Assembly: GCA_039819115.1 (NCBI GenBank)
Contig: JBCBST010000072.1
Location: 1-16,235 of the forward strand
Origin: JBCBST01 sp039819115
Lineage (GTDB): Bacteria; Bacteroidota; Rhodothermia; Balneolales; Balneolaceae
Length of the DNA: 16,235 nucleotides
Direction: 5' to 3'
Shown here: one piece after another, positions 7,031 through 14,604 of the stretch
How the letters are laid out: every line of letters begins with the position of its first letter
Position numbering within the stretch: position 1 is the first letter of the stretch
Translations under genes and position numbers: made by a program
Notes under the pieces: generated by a model
Told to the model about the DNA's origin: nothing
The model's database searches: none
Seen by the model: only the letters and a program-made list of their open reading frames with translations

Positions 7031-8038
7031 ATGCGATTTGCCGACTACGCCAAAATTTATGTAACTGCAGGTAACGGTGGTGACGGCTCCCTTCACTTCC
7101 GACGGGAAAAGTTTGTCCCGAGAGGCGGGCCGGATGGTGGCGATGGCGGCAGTGGCGGAAACATCACCCTGAGGGGAAATCCGCAGCTCAATACCATCCT
7201 CGATTTACGGTACAAGAAATACATCAAAGCCAAACGGGGCGAACACGGCGCCGGGGCACGTAAAACCGGTGCAAACGGCCTCACCATTTACCTGGATGTC
7301 CCACTGGGAACCGTAGCCTTCGATGCTGAGACAAAAGAACGCATTGGGGAGATTACCACAGACGGACAGGAACTGATTATTGCCAAGGGAGGAAAAGGAG
7401 GACTGGGAAACTGGCATTTTAAAAGTGCCACCAATCAAACTCCCCAATATGCGCAGGAGGGACAACCCGGTGAAGAACGGGTGGTTGAACTGGAACTGAA
7501 ACTCATTGCCGATGTAGGTCTTGTAGGATTCCCCAATGCCGGTAAAAGCACCCTGCTTTCCAGCTTGTCGCAGGCTAAGCCTAAAATTGCGGACTATCCA
7601 TTCACAACGCTCGAACCCAACCTCGGGGTGGTTACATTTTCGGACTACCGCAGTTTTGTAATGGCCGATATACCCGGAATCATTGAAGAAGCTCACGAAG
7701 GAAAAGGATTGGGCATACAGTTTCTTCGCCATATTGAACGGAATAACATACTGCTGTTCATGGTAAGTTGTGATTCGGATATAGAATACGAGTACCAGGC
7801 ACTCCTGAATGAGCTGAAAGCCTATCGGAGCGATTTACTGGACAAGCCGCGGGTGCTCTGTATAACAAAGATGGATTTAAAACAGGGATTTAAACTGGAA
7901 AAACCGGTTCACTTTGAAGACAAAATTCCCGTAATTCCTATCTCTTCAGCTACGGGATTTGGGATGGATGAGTTGAAGGAAACACTCTGGAAATTGCTTC
8001 AATATGTCAAGAACCTCGAAAACGAATCCGACCCTTGA
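7031..8038 (+). CDS. obgE: Obg/CgtA GTPase
   Basis: Obg is an essential GTPase that binds the 50S ribosomal subunit and takes part in late ribosome assembly and stress signalling. The 335-residue protein has the Gly-rich Obg fold (1-158, with GGPDGGDGGSGG at 32-43 and KGGKGGLGN at 119-127), then a TRAFAC GTPase domain. G1 is GFPNAGKST at 166-174, switch I TT is at 192-193, G3 is DIPG at 213-216, G4 is TKMD at 279-282 (Thr in place of the common Asn), and G5 is SSATG at 305-309. It ends after the G domain without an OCT domain, as in many Gram-negatives. The start ATG lies 7 bp after the peptidase stop and opens the conserved FADYAKIYVTAGNGGDG. Its 3' end overlaps dprA by 35 bp. Confidence 0.97.
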   Translation: MRFADYAKIYVTAGNGGDGSLHFRREKFVPRGGPDGGDGGSGGNITLRGNPQLNTILDLRYKKYIKAKRGEHGAGARKTGANGLTIYLDVPLGTVAFDAETKERIGEITTDGQELIIAKGGKGGLGNWHFKSATNQTPQYAQEGQPGEERVVELELKLIADVGLVGFPNAGKSTLLSSLSQAKPKIADYPFTTLEPNLGVVTFSDYRSFVMADIPGIIEEAHEGKGLGIQFLRHIERNNILLFMVSCDSDIEYEYQALLNELKAYRSDLLDKPRVLCITKMDLKQGFKLEKPVHFEDKIPVIPISSATGFGMDELKETLWKLLQYVKNLENESDP

Positions 8039-9140
8039 GGCGCTCGTTGCCTTAAGTTTAATCCATGGATTAGGGGCCCGGAGAGTACGCCTCCTGATCC
8101 GGCACTTTAACGACCCTGCATCCATCTTTAAACGAACCAAAGCCGAACTTCGGGCGGTAGAAGGTATTGGAGAAGCTTCGGCCCTGGCCGTGCTATCGTT
8201 TAAGGACTGGGCAGCCGTTGAAAAGCTCATCGCCCAAACGGACCGGAATGGTTCACAGCTCATCACGCTGATGGACGACCGATATCCAACCCAGCTCAAA
8301 CAGATCTACGACCCTCCGGTTTTGCTATGGGTGAAAGGTAACCCGGAAGCCCTCTCCAAACCGGGAATAGCTGTGGTCGGAACCCGACAGTCTACCTCTT
8401 ACGGAAAAAAGATAACCCAACAGTTGGTACAGCAGCTCGTTCAGCAGGACCTGTGCATTTACTCGGGTTTAGCCTACGGTATTGATGTCACTGCTCATCA
8501 AATGGCGCTGGAACACGATGGCTGTACCGTGGCCGTATTGGGTTCAGGTATCGATGTATTGTACCCCTCCAGGCACGCCGCTGTTGCCAATCAAATCATC
8601 GCATCCGGCGGGGCAGTGCTTACTGAATGTCCTCCGGGCACCCCACCCGATGCCGGCAACTTCCCCCTGCGTAACCGTATCGTCAGCGGGTTAAGCCTGG
8701 GTGTGCTCGTAACCGAATCGGCTATTCAGGGAGGTAGCATGATTACAGCTGATCTTGCACTGGATCAAAACCGTGAGGTATTTGCCGCTCCACATGCCCT
8801 GGATAATGTTCAAGGTTCAGGATGTAATTACCTCATCAAAAACGGAGCAAAACTGGTTCAAACGGTTGATGATATCCTGGAAGAACTTCCCCTGGAACAT
8901 CATGCCGATACCTTATCCAGAGCCGATCTACCTGAACCAAAGCATGCCGACTGGAAGTTGATGGATCTGGACTCCGAAAGCCAGGCCCTGTGCAGAACTC
9001 TGGAAGAACAATCCATTCAGATTGATGAACTGGCTGATCGTCTGTCGATGAGTACCAGCCAGCTTCTGGTCCTTCTTCTCCGGCTGGAGATGAAAGGCAT
9101 TGTCATTCAAAAAGCAGGCAAGATGTTTGAACTTGCCTAG
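8004..9140 (+). CDS. dprA: DprA, DNA-processing protein for natural transformation
   Basis: DprA binds incoming single-stranded DNA in the cytoplasm and loads RecA during natural transformation. The 378 residues cover the three usual parts. A helix-hairpin-helix/SAM-like region lies at about 10-75 (LIHGLGARRVRLL, VEGIGEASA). The Rossmann-like DprA core (about 85-295) contains VVGTRQSTSYG at 124-134, SGLAYGIDVTAH at 154-165, AVLGSGIDVLYP at 177-188 and FPLRNRIVSGLS at 220-231. A C-terminal winged helix lies at about 325-378. The start ATG sits 35 bp inside obgE in another frame, and the reading from that point covers the whole family N-terminus, so tight coupling with obgE is likely. It converges on the phosphohexomutase gene, with only 5 bp between the stops. 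Other competence genes are absent from the window, except for cinA on the opposite strand. Confidence 0.95.
   Translation: MSRTSKTNPTLEALVALSLIHGLGARRVRLLIRHFNDPASIFKRTKAELRAVEGIGEASALAVLSFKDWAAVEKLIAQTDRNGSQLITLMDDRYPTQLKQIYDPPVLLWVKGNPEALSKPGIAVVGTRQSTSYGKKITQQLVQQLVQQDLCIYSGLAYGIDVTAHQMALEHDGCTVAVLGSGIDVLYPSRHAAVANQIIASGGAVLTECPPGTPPDAGNFPLRNRIVSGLSLGVLVTESAIQGGSMITADLALDQNREVFAAPHALDNVQGSGCNYLIKNGAKLVQTVDDILEELPLEHHADTLSRADLPEPKHADWKLMDLDSESQALCRTLEEQSIQIDELADRLSMSTSQLLVLLLRLEMKGIVIQKAGKMFELA
9109..9138 (-). terminator. Intrinsic terminator of the phosphohexomutase gene, inside the dprA coding end
   Basis: Read on the minus strand, AGGCAAG (9138-9132) and CTTGCCT (9122-9116) form a perfect 7-bp stem with a 9-nt loop, followed by GC and then TTTTT (9113-9109). 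The hairpin begins 7 bases after the mutase stop. On the plus strand no T run follows, so it should work in one direction only. The same bases encode the last residues of DprA. Confidence 0.65.
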
Positions 9141-9145
9141 GTTAC

Positions 9146-10882
9146 TCAGGATGTTAAGTCGGTAATCATGACGTTTATCTTATCCTGAAGCTGCTTTTGA
9201 AGGGCATCATACCCGGAAGCTGAATCCAGCTGTGCATTTACACTGCAATAGAATTTAATCTTGGGTTCCGTTCCGGATGGTCTGGCCGAAACCAGTCCGC
9301 CAGTTTCAGTAACAAACTGGAGTACATTTGCTTTTGGCAAGTCGATAGGCGTCGTGTTCCCGGTTTCCAACTGCTTTTCTTCCGCAATCTGGTAGTCTTT
9401 CATCACAACCACGCGGTCACCACCCAACGTTTTCGGAGGGTTCTGCCTGAAGTTTATCATCATTTGCTGGATTTCTTCGGCGCCCGCTTTTCCTTTTTTA
9501 GTCACCGATACCAGTTTTTCCTGGTAACACCCATGTTCCACGTACATATCAACCAGGGCCTCGTACAAGCTACTTCCCTTATCTTTATAGTACGCCGTCA
9601 TCTCGGCAATAATCACCGCAGATACCACGGCGTCTTTATCGCGTACATGCTCTCCGATCAGGTACCCGTAACTCTCTTCCCCACCCGCAATAAACTGTTC
9701 TTTACCCTCAAGACGAGTCATCAGTTCGCCGATATACTTGAAACCAGTTAGGGTATTATAACAAGTCACTCCATACGATTCGGCGATGCGATCCATCAGG
9801 TAGCTGGTCACAATTGTTTTAACGATGTATTCTTTTCCGGTCAGTTTACCGGCCTCTTTCCAGGCTTTCAACATGTAGTTGATGATGAGAGAACCGGTCT
9901 GGTTTCCGTTTAACAGCACCCACTCGCCCTTATCGTCTTTAACGGCAATCCCGATCCGGTCTGCATCAGGATCGGTGGCCATAACCAGTTCGGCATCCAA
10001 CGACCGGGCCAGGTCCATAGCCATAGTAAGGGCTTCTTTTTCTTCCGGGTTTGGATACACCACGGTAGGGAAATTGCCGTCGGGCTGCATTTGCTCTTCA
10101 ACCACGGCAACATTCGTAAACCCATACGCTTCCAGTGCAGGAGGTACCAGAGTACCGGCTGTGCCGTGAATGGGCGAAAACACAATCTTTACATCATGCT
10201 GGCGCTGTATGGCCTCTTTAGAAACGGAAAGCCTAGCGAGCTCTTCCAGGTAGCGATCGTCAATGTCTTTCCCGATTACCTCAACGAGCGCGTCGTTGCG
10301 TTCAAAGTTCACATCATCAATAGAAGCGATATGTTGCACTTCTTCCATCACCTGCTTGTCATACGGGGCTACAAACTGGCCACCATCGGCCCCGTAGGCT
10401 TTGTAGCCGTTATATTCTTTAGGGTTATGCGATGCAGTAAGCACCACCCCACTTTGGCAGCCTAACTCGCGGATAGCAAATGAAAGCTCCGGGGTGGGTC
10501 TCAGTGCTTCAAAAAAGTAGACCTGAATGCCATTTGCAGAAAAGACATCGGCTACGATGCGGGCAAGCGTGTCAGAGTTGTTCCGGCTGTCGTGCGCTAT
10601 GGCCACTTTTAACTCCTGACCGGGATACGTTTTCTTTAAGAAATTGCTTAACCCCTGGGTGGCCACTCCAAAGGTATATTTATTCACCCGGTTGGAACCC
10701 ACGCCCATAATACCACGCAACCCACCAGTACCAAACTCAAGATCTTTATAAAATGCATCGGTCAACTCGGTGTGATTTCCGGCTTCCAGCTGATCATTAA
10801 TCCAGTCTTTGGTTTCCTGGTCGTAATTTCCAGTCAGCCATTGATCTACTTTTTGTTGTACAGAAGCTTCGAGTGCACTCAT
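9146..10882 (-). CDS. Phosphoglucomutase/phosphomannomutase, alpha-D-phosphohexomutase family (PgcA/PGM2-like)
   Basis: Interconverts hexose 1- and 6-phosphates through a phosphoserine and a bisphosphate intermediate in the cytosol, feeding nucleotide-sugar and glycogen synthesis. The 578-residue length fits the long PgcA/PGM2 branch, not ManB/GlmM (about 450). FGTGGLRGIMG at 50-60 and LRPTPELSF at 127-135 open domain 1. The catalytic serine is Ser151 in TASHNPKEYNGYK at 149-161. The Mg2+ loop is DPDADRIG at 304-311 (Asp304, Asp306, Asp308). The sugar-specificity loop GGEESYG is at 400-406, and phosphate-binding RPSGTEPK is at 534-541. All four domains appear complete. The preference among glucose, mannose or pentose phosphates cannot be told from sequence. 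It is separated from the upstream M16 gene by a terminator, so it probably has its own promoter. Confidence 0.93.
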   Translation of the reverse strand: MSALEASVQQKVDQWLTGNYDQETKDWINDQLEAGNHTELTDAFYKDLEFGTGGLRGIMGVGSNRVNKYTFGVATQGLSNFLKKTYPGQELKVAIAHDSRNNSDTLARIVADVFSANGIQVYFFEALRPTPELSFAIRELGCQSGVVLTASHNPKEYNGYKAYGADGGQFVAPYDKQVMEEVQHIASIDDVNFERNDALVEVIGKDIDDRYLEELARLSVSKEAIQRQHDVKIVFSPIHGTAGTLVPPALEAYGFTNVAVVEEQMQPDGNFPTVVYPNPEEKEALTMAMDLARSLDAELVMATDPDADRIGIAVKDDKGEWVLLNGNQTGSLIINYMLKAWKEAGKLTGKEYIVKTIVTSYLMDRIAESYGVTCYNTLTGFKYIGELMTRLEGKEQFIAGGEESYGYLIGEHVRDKDAVVSAVIIAEMTAYYKDKGSSLYEALVDMYVEHGCYQEKLVSVTKKGKAGAEEIQQMMINFRQNPPKTLGGDRVVVMKDYQIAEEKQLETGNTTPIDLPKANVLQFVTETGGLVSARPSGTEPKIKFYCSVNAQLDSASGYDALQKQLQDKINVMITDLTS

Positions 10883-10914
10883 GGTTCGGTCAGTGATTTA
10901 TGATTTTTGGGATG

Positions 10915-10922
10915 GGAATATA
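10915..10922 (-). promoter_or_regulatory. Possible -10/-7 element for the phosphohexomutase gene
   Basis: On the minus strand TATATTCC lies 32 bp before the ATG at 10882, directly after the T run of the upstream terminator. It resembles the octamers before pyrC and the M16 gene. No clear -33/-35 partner is seen, because that position would fall in the terminator stem. Confidence 0.25.
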
Positions 10923-10958
10923 AAAAAAGGAAGTCCGTATCGCTTAACAGACTTCCTT
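10922..10958 (-). terminator. Intrinsic terminator of the M16 peptidase gene
   Basis: On the minus strand AAGGAAGTC (10958-10950) pairs with GACTTCCTT (10935-10927): a perfect 9-bp stem with a 14-nt loop, running directly into further Ts down to 10922. It lies 34 bp after the M16 stop. This is the clearest terminator in the window, and it insulates the phosphohexomutase gene from M16 transcription. Confidence 0.85.
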
Positions 10959-10991
10959 CATAACAAAATGATTATGCGTTGAACCCGGCGA

Positions 10992-13820
10992 TTAGTTCCC
11001 TTCTTTAAATCGCTCGTTTACCAGAACCGGTTTTCCATATCCTAGTGCTTCCAGGCGATCCATCTGGGTTTTTGCATCTCCTACCACCACGTAGATCATT
11101 CGATCGGCATCGGCGTATTGCACGGCCAGGTCCCGAATGTCTTCTTTGGTGATGTCGCGTACAATTTGTTCCCGGTCCTTCACATAATCGGCTTCCCATC
11201 CATAGTCGCTCATATCTTGCAGCATGTTGAGCTTTGCACCGAGTGTCTCAAAACGACGGGCGTTACTTTTGAGCAGGAAGCTCTTCGTGGTTTCCAGATC
11301 CTTGTCGCTGAAGGTATTGGGGTACTCCTTCAAAATCGATTTCACAAGATCGGCGGATTCATAGGTTACATTCGTTCTCACCCCACTGGAAATGCTGAAT
11401 GCACCAGGTATGGTGGAACCCGAAAAGCCGGAGCCAATGCCATACGTATACCCTTTACCCTCCCGAAGCTCCTGGGTCAGGCGCGATGCAAATCCACCAC
11501 CGCCCAGAATATAGTTCATAACCGTAGCCGGATAATAATCTTCATCGGTTTCTGGTAAAGCCAGGTATCCAAACCGGATTACTGATTGTTTGGCGTCGGG
11601 CACATCGTAGAAATACACTTTTGACTGGTCGAGGTCTTCCGGCTCTTCGAACTCGGGCAGTTCCACATCATTCGAAGCCCATTTTCCTTCCAAATCGCTT
11701 AGCGAACCCAGTGCTTCCGCCTCAGAAATAGCGCCCACGATATGAAAATCAGCCAGGTTGGCGCTGATGTTTTGTGCATAATAGGATTTGAGGTCGTCGA
11801 GGGTGATCGACTCCACGCTTTGCACCGTTCCGATGGCGTTGTACGAGAGAATATGGTCATCCCCATACACCAGCTTGTTGAACACGTTAGAAGCAATGGC
11901 GTTCGGATTAGCCGATTGCTGAGCAATCTGACTCAATGTGTTTTGCTTTGCCAGTTCGAACTCGGTCGAATCCCACCGTGGCTCCAGTAAAATCTCTTCC
12001 ACCAGGTCAAGCGTAGCCAGGTAATTCCGGGCCAGTGAATTTCCCGATATGGTCATGGTTTGGCGACCCGCATTAACAGAAATGGAAGCCCCCAGCATAT
12101 CAATGGCTTCTTCCAGCTCTTCCGGTGTTTTGTTGGCCGTTCCTTTCATCATAACCTGAGCCAATAAGTTAGACACCCCGGTTTTTTCTGCCGATTCCAG
12201 GAGTAAGCCCCCGTCAATCTCTAACCGGAACTGAACCAGGGGCAACTCTTTATTCTCGATACCATACACGCCCATTTCATTACTCAGCTCAGCCATCCAG
12301 GTAGAAGGAACGGTAACCTCAGCAGCGTTACCATACGGTGGCTCCTGGGTACGGTCGAAACTGGATGGGGTGCGTTCGTACTCGGTGGCATCAGGGAGGA
12401 CGAAGTCTTCACCCGCGGCACCCTGTACAATTTGTTCTTCCACCACCTCGGCAGGTTGTGCATTACTCAGCATCAGATCGGTTTGACCTCTGGGCACGAA
12501 GCTCGTGGCTACGTAAGGCTGCCCTTTAATGTATTGCTCGTACACTCGCTGAATATCATCTTTTGTAACCGCGAGTACATTCTTGATATCCTGGTTGATG
12601 AAGCCCGGATCATCTGCGAAAATATTGTACTGAGCCAGCTGAAAGGCCTTTCCCAATACGCTGGATAGTCCGTTATAGAAATCGGTTTCTATGCCGGCTT
12701 TGATGCGTTCCAGATCAGATTCAGAAAATCCTTCTTCCTCAAAACGGGTAAACGCTTCATCAATCGCGGTTTTTACGTCGTCCAGATCATTACCCGGATA
12801 AGCCCGTACCAGGAGCGTCTTTTCGCCGGCTATCTCTGAGTTTTGATCGAACATAAACACGGTGGATGAAAGCTGCTTTTCGTCTGTCAGCACTTTATTG
12901 AAGGGTGCTTTTTTCCCGTTCGTCAACAATTCGGACAAAATCTGAAGGGCATAAGAATCGGGATGGTAGGTTTCGACGGTAGGCCATGTCATGCGGATTT
13001 CCGGAAGGCGTGCAAAGTTATCTTCATAGCCTAAGACCCGTGTTTCGGTAAGCGAAACCGGCATTTTGGGTTGAGGACGGATCTCCTCCCCCCTCGGAAT
13101 TTCATCAAAATACTTTTTCACCCATGCTCTGGCCTGCTCGGTATCAAAATCACCGGCAATCACCAGGGTTGCGTTATTTGGCACATACCACTGTGCATAA
13201 AACTCTTTCACATCAGCCAGTGTGGCATTTTGGAGATCTTCCAGAGAGCCAATCACCTGCCAGTTGTAGGGGTGCCCTTCGGGGTACAGGTTTTTTCCGA
13301 TCACGTAATTGGCGTGACCGTATGCTGCATTATCAACACGCTGGCGCTTCTCGTTTTTTACGACCTGCTTTTCTTTGGCTACCACTTGTTCGGTAACCGT
13401 GTTAATGAAATAGCCCAGTTTATCGGCTTCGGCCCAGATCATTTTTTCAAGGGCATCTTTAGGTACCGTTTGAAAGTAATTGGTACGATCCCGGCTGGTC
13501 GATCCGTTGGCGCCGGACCCTCCAATGCGGCTGCTCATGGCATCCAGTCCGCCTTTACCCAGGTTTTCAGATTCCAGGAATAACAAGTGCTCGAATAAAT
13601 GGGCAAATCCTGTTTTACCCTCCTTTTCCCGGGCCGAGCCTACGTGGAAGGTGAGGGCCACGGCTGTTACCGGATCAGAGGTATCGGTATGAAAAATGAC
13701 TTCAAGGCCATTATCCAGGGTGAATTTTTCGTAGTCGACCTGGAAATCCTGTTTTGGTGCAGAGCAGCTAAGAACAAACGCACATAATGCGCCTGCAATA
13801 AGAGGTTTAGTTTTAATCAC
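10992..13820 (-). CDS. M16 (pitrilysin/insulinase) family zinc metallopeptidase, lipoprotein
   Basis: A two-repeat M16 peptidase of 942 residues, probably envelope-anchored. The start is a GTG at 13820: there is no ATG nearby, an in-frame TAA lies five codons upstream, and the GTG gives a lipoprotein signal (MIKTKPLIAG, lipobox VLSC, Cys19). The first M16 half (about 30-250) carries the inverted zinc motif HLFEH at 74-78 and the distal ligand Glu157 in KNEKRQR. An M16_C domain follows to about 440. The second half (about 500-942) has lost the zinc motif: the equivalent stretch GVSNLLAQ at 548-555 keeps none of the His/Glu residues. It keeps the C-terminal GGGGFASRLTQELREGKGYTYG (772-793 region), with the Arg/Tyr substrate-binding pair expected of the non-catalytic half. 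Such enzymes cut peptides enclosed in a clamshell chamber; the substrate here is unknown. It is divergent from the DUF3109 gene. Confidence 0.92.
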   Translation of the reverse strand: MIKTKPLIAGALCAFVLSCSAPKQDFQVDYEKFTLDNGLEVIFHTDTSDPVTAVALTFHVGSAREKEGKTGFAHLFEHLLFLESENLGKGGLDAMSSRIGGSGANGSTSRDRTNYFQTVPKDALEKMIWAEADKLGYFINTVTEQVVAKEKQVVKNEKRQRVDNAAYGHANYVIGKNLYPEGHPYNWQVIGSLEDLQNATLADVKEFYAQWYVPNNATLVIAGDFDTEQARAWVKKYFDEIPRGEEIRPQPKMPVSLTETRVLGYEDNFARLPEIRMTWPTVETYHPDSYALQILSELLTNGKKAPFNKVLTDEKQLSSTVFMFDQNSEIAGEKTLLVRAYPGNDLDDVKTAIDEAFTRFEEEGFSESDLERIKAGIETDFYNGLSSVLGKAFQLAQYNIFADDPGFINQDIKNVLAVTKDDIQRVYEQYIKGQPYVATSFVPRGQTDLMLSNAQPAEVVEEQIVQGAAGEDFVLPDATEYERTPSSFDRTQEPPYGNAAEVTVPSTWMAELSNEMGVYGIENKELPLVQFRLEIDGGLLLESAEKTGVSNLLAQVMMKGTANKTPEELEEAIDMLGASISVNAGRQTMTISGNSLARNYLATLDLVEEILLEPRWDSTEFELAKQNTLSQIAQQSANPNAIASNVFNKLVYGDDHILSYNAIGTVQSVESITLDDLKSYYAQNISANLADFHIVGAISEAEALGSLSDLEGKWASNDVELPEFEEPEDLDQSKVYFYDVPDAKQSVIRFGYLALPETDEDYYPATVMNYILGGGGFASRLTQELREGKGYTYGIGSGFSGSTIPGAFSISSGVRTNVTYESADLVKSILKEYPNTFSDKDLETTKSFLLKSNARRFETLGAKLNMLQDMSDYGWEADYVKDREQIVRDITKEDIRDLAVQYADADRMIYVVVGDAKTQMDRLEALGYGKPVLVNERFKEGN

Positions 13821-13829
13821 GTGTAGGTC

Positions 13830-13865
13830 CCGTTAGTGAAAGAGTAGTGTAATATAGAATAACGG
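13830..13865. promoter_or_regulatory. Inverted repeat around a possible -10/-7 element upstream of the M16 gene
   Basis: On the minus strand TATATTAC (13856-13849) lies 28 bp before the GTG start and resembles the octamers before pyrC and the phosphohexomutase gene. It is flanked by a 6-bp inverted repeat, CCGTTA (13830-13835) and TAACGG (13860-13865). A TTTAC sits 22 bp upstream as a possible -33 element. The flanking repeat could be an operator or a 5'-UTR stem, but 6-bp arms 24 bp apart can also occur by chance. Confidence 0.25.
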
Positions 13866-14013
13866 ACGGGATTATCCTGTAAACAGTTTCAATCGGGTTT
13901 TTACGGCGTGGACTAGAAATAAAACAACAACCGGTAACAAAGAATACAAGGACTTCGTCAAAATAGCCTGTGATCACGGAATAAGAATAAAGACGAGATT
14001 CGTATCTTAGTAT

Positions 14014-14604
14014 ATGTTCAACATTCAGAATACGGTACTGGCGGATGATATCGCAACGGCTAAATTCGCCTGCGATATCCCACGATGCAAAGGCGCTTGT
14101 TGTGTGGTTGGTGATGCCGGAGCACCGGTGTCCAAATCAGAAATCCCGATTTTGCACAAGGCCTATCGCACCCTGGCCAGCGACCTTAGACCAGAAGCCA
14201 TAGAAGTAGCCGACCGGGAAGGCGTGGTAATTGGGAGTGAAAAAGCCGGCTACGAACTTGCCACAGTAGATAACCAGGAGTGCGTATTTGTTCAGTACGA
14301 CGAGAACGAAATTGCCTATTGCACCATCCAGAAAGCGTATTTCGAAGGGCGCTTTAACTGGGAGAAACCACTGAGCTGCCACTTATTCCCGGTTCGTTTA
14401 AAACGAATTGCTGATTTTGATTACGCTAACTTCGAATATGTGCCTGCCCTTTGCTCAGCTGCCTGCGAAAAGGGAGAACAGGAAGGCGTTTATCTTGCAG
14501 AATTCCTCGAAAAGCCATTAGTTCGACGATATGGTCAGGAATGGTATGATGAATTCCTGGCTTGTTGCATTCATATTCGGGAACAAGACGAACATGCTAA
14601 GTAA
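14014..14604 (+). CDS. DUF3109 family cysteine-rich protein
   Basis: A 196-residue soluble protein of the DUF3109 type common in Bacteroidota; its function is unknown. Eleven cysteines are seen: Cys20, Cys25, Cys29 and Cys30 in the signature CDIPRCKGACCVVGD, Cys90 in NQECVFV, Cys103 in AYCTIQ, Cys122 in LSCHLFPVRL, Cys147 and Cys151 in ALCSAACEKG, and Cys184/Cys185 in LACCIHIR. The spacing recalls YkgJ-like zinc or iron-sulfur binding proteins, so metal binding is an inference. No signal peptide or membrane segment is present. The ATG is supported by the conserved FNIQNTVL-type N-terminus, which in relatives lies just before the first Cys cluster. Its last codons overlap the likely rpoN start by 11 bp, implying co-translation with sigma-54. 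Confidence 0.85.
   Translation: MFNIQNTVLADDIATAKFACDIPRCKGACCVVGDAGAPVSKSEIPILHKAYRTLASDLRPEAIEVADREGVVIGSEKAGYELATVDNQECVFVQYDENEIAYCTIQKAYFEGRFNWEKPLSCHLFPVRLKRIADFDYANFEYVPALCSAACEKGEQEGVYLAEFLEKPLVRRYGQEWYDEFLACCIHIREQDEHAK

Noticed and set aside
9146..9188. Inverted repeat TCAGGAT / ATCCTGA as a plus-strand terminator for dprA
   Set aside because: The loop would be 29 nt, the T run (CTTTT) starts several bases after the stem, and the site lies in the mutase coding end; too weak to call.
13071..13583. 170-codon plus-strand open frame opposite the M16 gene
   Set aside because: It is antisense to the catalytic M16 domain, which has complete motifs; there is no independent sign of coding.
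13970..13977. GTGATCAC palindrome as a CRP-like operator before the DUF3109 gene
   Set aside because: It lacks the 6-bp spacer of a CRP site and an 8-bp palindrome is expected by chance at this scale.
14003..14010. TATCTTAG as a promoter element for the DUF3109 gene
   Set aside because: It is only 3 bp before the start codon, so it would require a leaderless mRNA starting within the gene; no -33 partner is seen.
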